This document shows, in pieces, positions 17,000 to 24,799 of a DNA stretch of 64,000 nt (its first letter is position 1; each line of letters starts with the position of its first letter). The notes under the pieces are model-generated. The model made no database searches. It saw only the letters and a program-made list of their open reading frames with translations, and had not been told where the DNA came from. This stretch comes from an uncultured Eggerthellaceae bacterium. GTDB lineage: Bacteria > Actinomycetota > Coriobacteriia > Coriobacteriales > Eggerthellaceae. The DNA lies in the NCBI GenBank assembly GCA_910588905.1, contig CAJURZ010000002.1, positions 81,165 to 145,164 of the forward strand. The letters are read 5' to 3'. The translations under genes were made by a program, and so were the position numbers.

Positions 17000-17539
17000 T
17001 CAACCGACGGAAGCCAACACCAGCTTGCCGTTGCGTACGCCCTTGGTGCCCAAGATCATGTTCGCCACCGTTTGGATGAGCTCCGTTTCTCCCCGCAGCA
17101 CGATGACCTCCAGACAGGTGTGGTGATCCACATGGACATGCATCGTGGAGACCACGTTGTCGAAATAGTCATGTTGGATGGTATGGAGCTTATCGTTCAG
17201 GTCTGAGGAATGATGATCGTAGACGATGGTGAGGGTCCCCATCACGATGGTCCCCGGTACGGCAGACCGCTCCTCCACCAACGCTTCGCGAACCAGGTCA
17301 CGGATGACCTCGCTGCGATTCTTGGCCAACCCACGCCGAGCCACCAGTTGATCGAAATCCATCAGCAGGTCTTCGGGCATGGCCACGGAGAACCGCATGA
17401 GATCATTGGTCTTAGGGCGCTTCTTGAGATGGTCCGCAGTCTTGTCTGAAAGCACAGGACGACTCACAGCGTGCCCCTGCCCCTGATCGGGAGGGACCTG
17501 GAACCTCTGCTGGGCTTGGTCTGTCTTCGGATGAGGCAC
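17000..17539 (-). CDS. nikR: Nickel-responsive regulator NikR
   Basis: A ribbon-helix-helix plus ACT-like nickel sensor. The core starts at MRFSVAMPEDLLMDFD and includes RSEVIRDLVREALVEE and the nickel ligands in YDHHSSDL, MHVHVDHHTCLEVIVLRG. NikR represses nickel uptake when Ni is plentiful. The frame extends about 47 residues upstream of the normal NikR start. The GTG at 17539 lies 3 nt after the preceding stop but has no strong ribosome binding site, and a GTG 24 codons later is an alternative. The family is sure; the start is not. Confidence 0.92.
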   Translation of the reverse strand: MPHPKTDQAQQRFQVPPDQGQGHAVSRPVLSDKTADHLKKRPKTNDLMRFSVAMPEDLLMDFDQLVARRGLAKNRSEVIRDLVREALVEERSAVPGTIVMGTLTIVYDHHSSDLNDKLHTIQHDYFDNVVSTMHVHVDHHTCLEVIVLRGETELIQTVANMILGTKGVRNGKLVLASVG

Positions 17540-17542
17540 TGG

Positions 17543-17797
17543 CTAGACCAAGTTCACTTCAACACCGCCCGCAGCCTGAGCATCATCCTCGATGGCATCC
17601 TTCGCCTCATCCAGCAGGGCACGGACATCGTCCATCAAGGATTGAGCAGCGTGGAGCTTGGACCCCACCGTCTCATAGCCTGCATCCTCTGCTGTATGAG
17701 CCAGGTTATGCACCTGGCGGCGGCTCACCTTGCACAGGTCATCGATCATCTCGATCATCGTCTCAAGCTGGCCGGTGTTCACCCCGTTCGTGCACAT
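17543..17797 (-). CDS. Small helical protein upstream of nikR
   Basis: An 84-residue acidic, mostly helical protein containing MIEMIDDLCKVSRRQVH and MDDVRALLDEAKDAIEDD, with coiled-coil character and one cysteine besides the N-terminal MCTNG. A strong AGGAGGAG ribosome binding site lies 6 nt before the ATG, so it is very likely translated. nikR begins within a few bases of its stop, so the pair is probably one transcript. The family is not recognised; a nickel-related or regulatory partner role is only a guess. Confidence 0.65.
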   Translation of the reverse strand: MCTNGVNTGQLETMIEMIDDLCKVSRRQVHNLAHTAEDAGYETVGSKLHAAQSLMDDVRALLDEAKDAIEDDAQAAGGVEVNLV

Positions 17798-17875
17798 GGG
17801 CTTCTCCTCCTATGGCTCTTCGCGTTCTTGCTATCATGCTCTCAGCTATCCCTCTTCAGGCAGCTAGGAAGCAGT

Positions 17876-18334
17876 GTGAATAGTAACAGGAATGGTAACA
17901 TCTACGGGTTCAATGCCGCAAGCGCGCTGAAGGCCTATGGAGCCTTCGCGAAGGGTACGCCGAACAGCACCTTGGCAGTGCTCTCTGCCCGGAAGCTCTC
18001 CGATGCTGCAACCTCCGCCCTCACCAACTCCGCGAAGCGGCTGGGCTTCGGCACCGATATCCTCTGGATCCAGACCACCGCTGAGGGTGAAGGTCCATTG
18101 GATGCAGCGGGCTTGCGCAAGCTGCTCATCGGCTGCGACCCCGTGGCTGTGGTGGTCATTGGCGCCCAAAGCGCCCGCCTGGTCGAAGAGGCATTCGCAG
18201 CCCCCTGCAAGCCGGACGCGGTGAATCACGTGTTCGGTCGAACCACCGTTGCCTTCGCCGACTTCGAGGCCATGCTCTCCGAAGCCGATGAGAAGCAGAA
18301 GGCCTGGTCACTGCTGAAGAAGCTCACCTCTTAA
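17876..18334 (+). CDS. Hypothetical protein, divergent from nikR
   Basis: A 152-residue soluble protein, probably starting at the GTG at 17876 because AGGA lies 6 nt upstream. The open frame extends much farther back, but over the divergent nikR region. The sequence has alternating hydrophobic strands (STLAVLSARKL, TDILWIQTTAEG, DPVAVVVIGAQSARLVEEAF) and ends in helices, suggesting an alpha/beta fold. No catalytic motif is recognised. Its start codons contain a direct repeat (AATAGTAAC, then AATGGTAAC, 12-bp period). Confidence 0.65.
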   Translation: MNSNRNGNIYGFNAASALKAYGAFAKGTPNSTLAVLSARKLSDAATSALTNSAKRLGFGTDILWIQTTAEGEGPLDAAGLRKLLIGCDPVAVVVIGAQSARLVEEAFAAPCKPDAVNHVFGRTTVAFADFEAMLSEADEKQKAWSLLKKLTS

Positions 18335-18372
18335 GCCGAACGATCACCGAACATTTGTATGTTCTGTGAAGA

Positions 18373-18399
18373 TTAGCACTCGGGGGTTGAGAGTGCTAA
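18373..18399 (+). promoter_or_regulatory. CIRCE element (HrcA operator)
   Basis: TTAGCACTC-N9-GAGTGCTAA is a perfect match to the CIRCE consensus, with 9-bp arms and the standard 9-bp spacer. It overlaps the -35 region of the hsp20 promoter. This indicates HrcA control of hsp20. hrcA itself is not in the window. Confidence 0.97.
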
Positions 18400-18415
18400 T
18401 CCCCTGATGCATACT
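18387..18415 (+). promoter_or_regulatory. hsp20 promoter
   Basis: TTGAGA (18387-18392), a 17-bp spacer and CATACT (18410-18415). The -35 box lies inside the CIRCE element, so HrcA binding would exclude RNA polymerase. The implied leader is about 105 nt. Confidence 0.7.
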
Positions 18416-18527
18416 GTCACACGAAAGAGAAACAGCACCTTCGCTGACCGGCCCGTTCGATACGTTTAGATGCGAAACCCTCAGAGATGATGATGCGAAG
18501 GATGCCCGCGAAAAAAGGAGATCCATC

Positions 18528-19046
18528 ATGCAGATGATCATGCCGTACCGGCGTAGGCGCCGCCCCTATTCCCTTGGCTTTCCCGCAGGTCCTATGATGC
18601 CTCAGGGAATGCACAAGTTCGATGCTGCTTCCATCATGAAGACGGACATCAGCCAGACCGAAGAGGGCTATCAGCTCTCCATGGAGCTCCCCGGCTTCTC
18701 GAAAGAGGATGTCCAGCTTGAGCTCAAGGATGGCTACCTGATCGTATCCGCCGAGATGAGCTCTCAGACCGAGGAAGCTCCGCAGGCACAAGCTGAGGAA
18801 TCCGTTCCTGCTCAGGATCAGGCTGAAGGCTCTGGCCAGGAAGAGAAGTCTTCTGAGCCCGCCCAGACCTGGGTCCGCCGCGAGCGCTTCTTCGGCAGCT
18901 GCCAGCGTTCCTTCTACATGGGCGAGGACATCGACGAGGAGCACATCTCTGCCAAGTTCGAGAACGGCCTTTTGAACGTCACCGTTCCGAAGCTGGCCGT
19001 TGAGGAGGCTCCTGAGCAGAAGAAGCTCATCGAGATCCAAGGTTAA
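18528..19046 (+). CDS. hsp20: Hsp20 / alpha-crystallin family small heat-shock protein
   Basis: A 172-residue holdase. The alpha-crystallin domain starts at MKTDISQTEEGYQLSMELPGF and includes EDVQLELKDGYLIVSAE, RSFYMGEDIDEEHISAKFENGLLNVTVPK. Between the two halves is a roughly 40-residue glutamine/glutamate/alanine-rich insertion (about 78-118), longer than usual. The N-terminus is basic (PYRRRRRPY). An AAGGAG ribosome binding site precedes the ATG. A perfect CIRCE element upstream and a strong terminator downstream make it a monocistronic heat-shock gene. Confidence 0.95.
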   Translation: MQMIMPYRRRRRPYSLGFPAGPMMPQGMHKFDAASIMKTDISQTEEGYQLSMELPGFSKEDVQLELKDGYLIVSAEMSSQTEEAPQAQAEESVPAQDQAEGSGQEEKSSEPAQTWVRRERFFGSCQRSFYMGEDIDEEHISAKFENGLLNVTVPKLAVEEAPEQKKLIEIQG

Positions 19047-19095
19047 GGCACTACCACTCCTGACATACCCATATCGAGGTTCCCCCCTTTCTCCT

Positions 19096-19123
19096 GAAGA
19101 GCCAGCCACCGCGCTGGCTCTTC
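19096..19123 (+). terminator. Terminator of hsp20
   Basis: A perfect 11-bp stem (GAAGAGCCAGC with GCTGGCTCTTC, 6-nt loop) lies 50 bp after the hsp20 stop, in the convergent gap with mtnN. It may act in both directions. Confidence 0.8.
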
Positions 19124-19151
19124 GCCTATCTACCCGAGAAAGGATGCCGGT

Positions 19152-19877
19152 TCAGCCCTGGAGCAGGTGGCACACGACAGCCGCGCAATCCCGAGCGGCT
19201 TGCTCTTCGAAGACGGGATAGTCCACCGCATCCGAGCCATCGGCTTTGTCGGATATGGCGCGGATGATGGCCCAAGGGATCTGGTTCACCGAGCAGACCT
19301 GCGCGATGGCAGCCCCCTCCATCTCACAGCCCACGGCTCCGAAGACGCGCGCGATGCGCTCCTTCTCTGCAGCGTCCCGTACGAAGCGGTCCGCTGAGGC
19401 GATGCGGCCCCGGTGGACGGCAGCCTTCGTGGACGAGCTCGCCGCCTGGGCAAGCTCTTCGCTCAAGATGGCATCAGCAAGGAAGGTCTGGGGCATGCCT
19501 GGCGTCTGCCCTGGCTCATAGCCCAGGTTGCATACGTCCATGGCCCAGTTGACCGCATCCGTAGCCACCACCATATCCCCGATATCCATGGCAGCATCCA
19601 AAGACCCTGCCACACCCGTGTTGACGACAGCCTGAACATCGAAGCGGCTGATCAGCAACTGGGCGCAAGCGGCGGCATTCACCATGCCCACACCGCTGCG
19701 CACGACCACACAGGGTGCAGAGCCGATGGACCCTTCCCAGAATTCCATGCCCGCAAGAGCGGTGACGAGCGGCTGGGCGGACGAGTCGCTGTCAGTCATG
19801 GCCTGGTGCAGGAGCGATACCTCCACATCCATGGCACCGATGATGCCGAAGCGAAGGGAGCGATCCATGGCGCTCAC
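19152..19877 (-). CDS. mtnN: 5'-methylthioadenosine/S-adenosylhomocysteine nucleosidase
   Basis: A 241-residue Pfs/MtnN that cleaves MTA and SAH to adenine and the thioribose compounds. It shows FGIIGAMDVEV at the N-terminus, VVVRSGVGMVNAAACAQ, VNTGVAGSLD, CEMEGAAIAQVC and the catalytic Asp in IRAISDKADG. The start overlaps the luxS stop by 4 bp. Together they turn SAH via S-ribosylhomocysteine into homocysteine and the AI-2 precursor. Confidence 0.96.
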   Translation of the reverse strand: MSAMDRSLRFGIIGAMDVEVSLLHQAMTDSDSSAQPLVTALAGMEFWEGSIGSAPCVVVRSGVGMVNAAACAQLLISRFDVQAVVNTGVAGSLDAAMDIGDMVVATDAVNWAMDVCNLGYEPGQTPGMPQTFLADAILSEELAQAASSSTKAAVHRGRIASADRFVRDAAEKERIARVFGAVGCEMEGAAIAQVCSVNQIPWAIIRAISDKADGSDAVDYPVFEEQAARDCAAVVCHLLQG

Positions 19878-20377
19878 GCCTCCGGGTCCAAGAGCGCAGG
19901 GTAGCGCCGGTGGGCCTCGTCAAGCCGGGACAGCGTCTCGTGCCCATAGCGGCGCGCCCACCATTGGGCCTGGGCAAGATCAGAATCATGATAGTTGCCG
20001 CACTCCTCTGGGGAAGCTCCTGGCACGTCCCCTTCGAAATCCTGGGCGAATGCGAAGAAGCGCGTGACGAGAGGAGCGATATCCTCCACCGACACATCGC
20101 CGAAGACCACCAGATAGAAGCCGGTTCGGCAGCCCATGGGTCCGAAGTAGATCACCCGGTCCTTCCATTCCTCATCATTGCGGAGGAACGTCGCCCCCAA
20201 GTGCTCCAACGCATGGACGGCAGCGGTATCCATCACAGGCTCCCTATTCGGGGCCGTCATGCGCAGATCGAACGTAGTGGTCACGCAGCCAGAGATAGGG
20301 TCAGCATCCTGACGCGACAGATAGATGCCCGGCTCCAGCAGCCTATGGTCTACGGTAAAGCTCGCTATCTTCTCCAT
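19874..20377 (-). CDS. luxS: S-ribosylhomocysteine lyase LuxS
   Basis: A 167-residue LuxS. It has the metal-binding HALEH motif, the catalytic Cys in MGCRTGFYL and the third metal ligand in ECGNYHDSD. It makes homocysteine and DPD, the AI-2 precursor. The start was placed at MEKIAS (20377), which has GAGGAG 7 nt upstream; an in-frame ATG seven codons earlier has no ribosome binding site. The 4-bp overlap with mtnN indicates a two-gene SAH-recycling operon. Confidence 0.96.
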   Translation of the reverse strand: MEKIASFTVDHRLLEPGIYLSRQDADPISGCVTTTFDLRMTAPNREPVMDTAAVHALEHLGATFLRNDEEWKDRVIYFGPMGCRTGFYLVVFGDVSVEDIAPLVTRFFAFAQDFEGDVPGASPEECGNYHDSDLAQAQWWARRYGHETLSRLDEAHRRYPALLDPEA

Positions 20378-20482
20378 GGGAGGTCTCCTCATCTGCAAGA
20401 GGCTGTATATTCACTGATTATATCTTGGGCTCTGAGGTTAGAATATGACCATATCCATTCCGATAGCGACATGGAGACCAAG

Positions 20483-21637
20483 ATGGTCGAGAACACGAAC
20501 TCTGAGCCTCAGAACCAGTCAGAAGCCCAGGGCACGCCCCAACCTCAGCAATCTCAAGCCGCAGCCGTTCAACCGGCTCAGGCCGCCTCAGAGCAACCTG
20601 CCCCAACACCGGAACCCCAGCCTGCTGCAGCTCCCCAACCTGAGGCCACCCCTCAGGCACAACCGACTCCTCAGCCTGTAGCAGGCGAAGCTGCACCGGC
20701 TCCGGCTGCTCAGCCCATGACCACGCCCACAGCGGCTCCCGCAGCCATGCCCGGTCAGCAACCCATGGGTCAACCCATGCCTGCCCCCGCATCTCAGCCT
20801 AGCCCCACCAGCGCGTTGGTCTGTGGCATCTTGGCCATCGTCTTCTGCTTCATCCCCATCGTAGGCATCGCGCTGGGCATCGTGGCCATCGTGCTTGCTG
20901 GGAAGTACTTCAAGGCGGGCGGCACGCTGGGCCAGGGCAAAGCCGGACGCATCTGCGGCATCGTAGGCATCGTGCTCTCCATCGTCATGATCGTGGTCAA
21001 CTGCATCCTCATCTTCACGGCTCTGACCGTGCTTGATGACTATGGCAGCTCCAGCCAGTACATCAGCACCAGCACCGAGCAATCCCAACGCTCCACCCCT
21101 CCCGCCACGAGCCTCGATGAGGCTGAAGAGGCCGTCGCTGCCGCGGCGAATGCTAAGCTCGACCTCCTCAAGCAGAAGGATCCCGCTACGGTCCAGGCCC
21201 TCCAAGCCATGGCTGAGGCTACGTTCACCGATAGCTTCGATAACCTTGAAAAGGGCATCACCATGGAAGACTGCGGCATCGTGCCCAGCGCCTACATCGA
21301 CATGCTGCTGACCGGCTTTGACTATGAGCCTTCTTCGGTCTTCGCTGACACCGAAGTGGCCGGGGCTGAAGGCAGAGCAAGCTATGACATCACCTGCAAG
21401 TCCCTCTCCGAAGCCATCAACACTGCCCTTGATACCCTTACGGAAGATGATGCCTTCTATACGCTCCCTCTGGATGAGCAGAAGCTCAGGTTGGGCACCA
21501 TCATCATGGAGAGCATAGAGGCCGCGCCCGTGGTAGATGACGAGTACATGAGCATTGACCTCACCTATGATGGCACTGCCTGGGTGGTCGATCCTGAGAG
21601 CTGGGATGACGAGATGGAGTACTACTTCGGATTCTAG
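20483..21637 (+). CDS. DUF4190-like membrane protein with disordered P/Q-rich N-terminus
   Basis: A 384-residue protein. The first 115 residues are disordered and Pro/Gln/Ala-rich. They are followed by two transmembrane helices (around LVCGILAIVFCFIPIVGIAL and ICGIVGIVLSIVMIVVNCIL) separated by a GKAGR-containing loop, the DUF4190 arrangement. The last 225 residues are acidic and probably extracellular. The start at 20483 is favoured by GGAG 6 nt upstream; an ATG four codons earlier lacks one. The function is unknown; cell-envelope proteins of this shape are common in the group. Confidence 0.75.
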   Translation: MVENTNSEPQNQSEAQGTPQPQQSQAAAVQPAQAASEQPAPTPEPQPAAAPQPEATPQAQPTPQPVAGEAAPAPAAQPMTTPTAAPAAMPGQQPMGQPMPAPASQPSPTSALVCGILAIVFCFIPIVGIALGIVAIVLAGKYFKAGGTLGQGKAGRICGIVGIVLSIVMIVVNCILIFTALTVLDDYGSSSQYISTSTEQSQRSTPPATSLDEAEEAVAAAANAKLDLLKQKDPATVQALQAMAEATFTDSFDNLEKGITMEDCGIVPSAYIDMLLTGFDYEPSSVFADTEVAGAEGRASYDITCKSLSEAINTALDTLTEDDAFYTLPLDEQKLRLGTIIMESIEAAPVVDDEYMSIDLTYDGTAWVVDPESWDDEMEYYFGF

Positions 21638-21691
21638 GGGGGTTCCTCTCTTGCAGACGTGCTTCGGTTGCGTCCCCCATCCTGATCGATC

Positions 21692-21717
21692 AAGGGCGGC
21701 ACTCAGGTGCCGCCCTT
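21692..21717 (+). terminator. Terminator of the DUF4190-like gene
   Basis: A perfect 11-bp stem (AAGGGCGGCAC with GTGCCGCCCTT, 4-nt loop) is followed by CTTGTTG. It lies in the convergent gap between this gene and the dmsC-like gene. Confidence 0.85.
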
Positions 21718-21765
21718 CTTGTTGCTCGCCAAGCGTCGCAACGCATCCTTACCCGTGGGGGTCGA

Positions 21766-22632
21766 TCAGAGGCCCACGGTCATATGGATCAAATAGAACT
21801 GGAAGCGCATGAGGAACAGTCCCGCCAGCATGAGACCCGCAGCGGTCACGGGCATCCAAAGGGGTGCTTCACCCTTCCAGGCCACTGCCTTGAGGGCCAA
21901 CAGCAGCCCCGCTGACCCCAAGATGCCGAAGAGACCGATCATCGGTCCGAAGGCAGGAGCCAGATCCGCAGCTGAGGTGAGCGCATTCTGCATCTCAGGC
22001 AACACGGCATTCCAGAGCAGATATGCGATGAGAGCGCCTATGAACGCCAACATCGCGAGGATGAGATACCCGAACCCGAGCCGATGCCCTTCAGTGAAGA
22101 ATCCGGCGAACCGAAAGCCGCAGAGGGCCAACAGCGCACCTCCCGCGAACGCACCGAACCAGATGGTCACAGGGGTGAAGAGAGAGTTCCACGTAAGGAT
22201 GGTCTCGGCATCGTAGGCCAAAGCGATGGCTCCGGTAAGCACCAATCCGAGCACAGAGACGATGGCAGCGAGGATTCGCCGGAGCGCCACCCGAGGCTTG
22301 CCATCAGAGAAGGAAGTCAACCAGAAGACGCCCGCAGCCCCCAAGAAGACCACGCCGCAGATAACCTCGTTCGAAAGCGGGCTGCGGCCGAAGCCAGTGA
22401 TGACATAGAGTGCGTTCGCCGGATTGCCTAGATGCGTAGCCGAAGCCACCAGACCCACCATGGCCACCACGATGGGGATGCAGAGGAACCGGTCCAAGCG
22501 CACGCGAGCCGTCGGTTCCATCCCCTGACCCTTCGCGATGAGCGGAAGCGCCATCAACCCGTAGGCCACCGCCCCTGCGGGACCTAAGGTAGTGAAGAGC
22601 ACCAAGGTTATCTCGGATAAGGCAGTTTCCAT
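21766..22632 (-). CDS. dmsC: DmsC-like membrane anchor subunit (second copy)
   Basis: A 288-residue integral membrane protein with about eight hydrophobic helices, beginning METALSEITLVLFTTLGPAGA. It resembles DmsC, the quinol-oxidising anchor of DMSO reductase. The segment GNPANALYVITGFGRSPLSNE matches the equivalent SPMNAFSVFEGIGRSPLSNE of the dmsC gene upstream, so the two are paralogues. It is the last gene of dmsA-dmsB-dmsC-torD-dmsC2; its start is 5 bp from the torD stop. Two anchors for one catalytic subunit is unusual. Confidence 0.88.
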   Translation of the reverse strand: METALSEITLVLFTTLGPAGAVAYGLMALPLIAKGQGMEPTARVRLDRFLCIPIVVAMVGLVASATHLGNPANALYVITGFGRSPLSNEVICGVVFLGAAGVFWLTSFSDGKPRVALRRILAAIVSVLGLVLTGAIALAYDAETILTWNSLFTPVTIWFGAFAGGALLALCGFRFAGFFTEGHRLGFGYLILAMLAFIGALIAYLLWNAVLPEMQNALTSAADLAPAFGPMIGLFGILGSAGLLLALKAVAWKGEAPLWMPVTAAGLMLAGLFLMRFQFYLIHMTVGL

Positions 22633-22636
22633 GGCT

Positions 22637-23278
22637 TCAACGGTAGAAGCGCGGGACGGCCACATCCAAGGAGAGGACCTGCTGGATGCCCTCCAAGGAT
22701 GATGCGGTCAACAGCGCTAGCCCCTGGAAGAAGGGGTGCTGCGATTCCCGCTGCACCACGCTCAGCAGGTGCGGCCCCCAAGGCAGTAGATGATCAGCGA
22801 GATATGCATCCAAGAGCTCTGGACGATGGCGGGTGATCCAGCCCATGAGCAAGAGCATGAGGCCGATATGATCTTCGGGTTCTTTCCCATTACCGGGCAC
22901 CTGGATGCCCGACTCACGGAGCCAAGCACGCAAGGCCAGCGTAGTAGCACCGAAGATGACGCATTCGCGATCGGTGTACACAGAACCCCAAGGAGGTGCT
23001 GCTTTAGGAGCGGGGCCTACGAAGAGCCGCCGGTATTCGCTGGTGAGATCCTCATCCACGCCAAAAGCAAGACCCTCATTGATCAAGGTGAAGGCTTCCA
23101 AAGCCTGCTTCGGCTCTGCGAACGGCCACTCACGAGCCGCCTGCTCCACCTCAAGGGCACCGAGCGCCCCATAGAGCGCAGCCGCTTCGTCAGAACCCGG
23201 CTCGTAAAGGAAAAGGGGACCGGTAGCCTCCCCTAGGAAGGCCACCGAATCTAAGATATGTTCGTCGTGTCCGCTCAT
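22637..23278 (-). CDS. torD: TorD/DmsD-family molybdoenzyme chaperone
   Basis: A 213-residue helical protein starting MSGHDEHILD. It contains LTSEYRRLFVGPAPKAAPPWGSVYTDRE, the family pattern YxxLF-G-g-----P-eSvY, and later ED HIGLMLLLMGWI. TorD/DmsD chaperones bind the Tat signal of the catalytic subunit and help insert cofactor before export. The open frame runs about 60 residues farther upstream, but over dmsC, so the start next to the dmsC stop was chosen. It lies between two dmsC genes. Confidence 0.9.
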   Translation of the reverse strand: MSGHDEHILDSVAFLGEATGPLFLYEPGSDEAAALYGALGALEVEQAAREWPFAEPKQALEAFTLINEGLAFGVDEDLTSEYRRLFVGPAPKAAPPWGSVYTDRECVIFGATTLALRAWLRESGIQVPGNGKEPEDHIGLMLLLMGWITRHRPELLDAYLADHLLPWGPHLLSVVQRESQHPFFQGLALLTASSLEGIQQVLSLDVAVPRFYR

Positions 23279-23280
23279 GC

Positions 23281-24156
23281 TCACATGATACTCAAGCCTA
23301 CGGATATCTGCAGCGTGTAGAACGCCAGGCGCATCAGCAGGATGCCCACCAGCGCCATCACGACAGCTCCTGTGCTCACACCCACCAGGGCACCTGCCTT
23401 CGCGCCGCGCACGGCGAATGTGTCGCACACGCCGGTGCCCACCAGGCAGATGATGCCGCACGCGACGACCATCATGGCGCTCGCTACCAGGTCAGCACCA
23501 CTCACCAGCGGATTGCTCATGCCACTGGCAGCTGTTGCTTGCACGGCGAATCCTCCGATGCCGAGCACGAGGCCTGCTGCCACCACGGCCAGCACTGCCG
23601 TCCTGAGCGAACCGGATCTGAGCTGGTCGGCACAACCGCTGAGCGTGAGCACCAGCACACCCACTGCGGCACCGCCGAGCAGCGCGAAGCCGATCATCTG
23701 CACAGGGCCTGCGATCGTGTTCCATGAGGGAATGGTTTCGATCATGTAGGCAACGCCTGTGAACAGCGCGAATACGAGGCCCACTGCAGCCACGACCCAC
23801 GCAAGGCCCTTGCGCACGCCGTCAGCCATCTTGCCACTGACAGCCCAGATCCAGTAGATGAGCATCACCGCAGCGAAGGTGCAGCCAGCCACCAGCTCAT
23901 TCGACAACGGAGAGCGACCGATCCCCTCGAACACGCTGAATGCGTTCATAGGGCTTGCCAAGTGGAAGAACGCGGCGATGAATCCGATCGCCACGAGCGC
24001 GACCGGGATGGCCGTGAAGCGATCGATGCGACGCAGAGCATCTGCATCGGGCTTTGCCACCGTGAACGCGATGGCCAACATCAAGAACGCACCAGCACCC
24101 ACGGGGGCCAATGTACTGAACAGGGCAAGGGGCATCTCTGCGAAAGCTGCTTCCAT
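23281..24156 (-). CDS. dmsC: DmsC-like membrane anchor subunit (first copy)
   Basis: A 291-residue membrane protein with about eight hydrophobic segments, starting MEAAFAEMPLALFSTLAPVGAGA and containing FHLASPMNAF and GIGRSPLSNE, as in DmsC-type quinol-binding anchors. It would anchor the exported DmsAB-type dimer and pass electrons from menaquinol. It begins 1 bp after dmsB and abuts torD. It is a paralogue of the anchor gene at 21766. Confidence 0.9.
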   Translation of the reverse strand: MEAAFAEMPLALFSTLAPVGAGAFLMLAIAFTVAKPDADALRRIDRFTAIPVALVAIGFIAAFFHLASPMNAFSVFEGIGRSPLSNELVAGCTFAAVMLIYWIWAVSGKMADGVRKGLAWVVAAVGLVFALFTGVAYMIETIPSWNTIAGPVQMIGFALLGGAAVGVLVLTLSGCADQLRSGSLRTAVLAVVAAGLVLGIGGFAVQATAASGMSNPLVSGADLVASAMMVVACGIICLVGTGVCDTFAVRGAKAGALVGVSTGAVVMALVGILLMRLAFYTLQISVGLSIM

Positions 24157-24157
24157 G

Positions 24158-24778
24158 CTACTTCACCTCCAGGGGATTAACGACCTTCACCGAGGCATCG
24201 GAAGCGGGCTTCGCGTCCTCAGAAGGCTTGATGTAGAAGTTCGGATCGGTGTAGTGCTTCTCAGGCAGGGGCGCGATGTTGGCCTGGTCGCCCTTGGTAG
24301 CCATCTCCTCGGTGGGCCCGAAGTCCAGAGCACGCGCCGGACACGCCTCCACGCACACAGGCTTCTCACCTGAAGCCAGGCGCTCAGCACAGCCGTCACA
24401 CTTCACGGAATGGCCCTTCTCACGGTCAACCTTGGGAGCGTTGTAGGGGCATGCCATGTGGCAGTAGCCGCAGCCGATGCACTTGTCCTGGTCTACGGAT
24501 ACCAACCCGGTCTCGCTATCCTTATGCATGGCACCGGTAGGGCACACCTTCACGCAGGATGCCTCGTTGCAATGGTTGCACGCCATGGACAGCGGGTAGC
24601 TGACGCAGGTGGTGGTGAACGTACCGTCATCGGCCTTCTTCGTCTCGCCCAGCGTCACCTCGTATACCTTACGGAAGGCGATGCCCACAGACAGATCCTT
24701 GTAATCCTTGCAGGCCATCTCGCATGTCTTGCAGCCAGTGCAGCGAGTGCCATCGAAGTGGAATGCGTATTGGGTCAT
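24158..24778 (-). CDS. dmsB: DmsB-like electron-transfer subunit with four [4Fe-4S] clusters
   Basis: A 206-residue ferredoxin-like subunit. The four cysteine groups are CTGCKTCEMACKD, CNHCNEASCVKVCPTG, CIGCGYCHMACPYNAPK and CDGCAERLASG...CVEACPARAL, the standard DmsB layout. It relays electrons from the DmsC-type anchor to the molybdenum subunit. The gene lies 21 bp after dmsA and 1 bp before dmsC. Confidence 0.95.
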   Translation of the reverse strand: MTQYAFHFDGTRCTGCKTCEMACKDYKDLSVGIAFRKVYEVTLGETKKADDGTFTTTCVSYPLSMACNHCNEASCVKVCPTGAMHKDSETGLVSVDQDKCIGCGYCHMACPYNAPKVDREKGHSVKCDGCAERLASGEKPVCVEACPARALDFGPTEEMATKGDQANIAPLPEKHYTDPNFYIKPSEDAKPASDASVKVVNPLEVK

Positions 24779-24799
24779 CTATCTCTCCTCCTCTCGCTG

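Noticed and set aside
17471..17875. N-terminal extension of the hypothetical protein downstream of nikR
   Set aside because: It runs antisense over nikR and the small helical gene; the GTG at 17876 has a good ribosome binding site.
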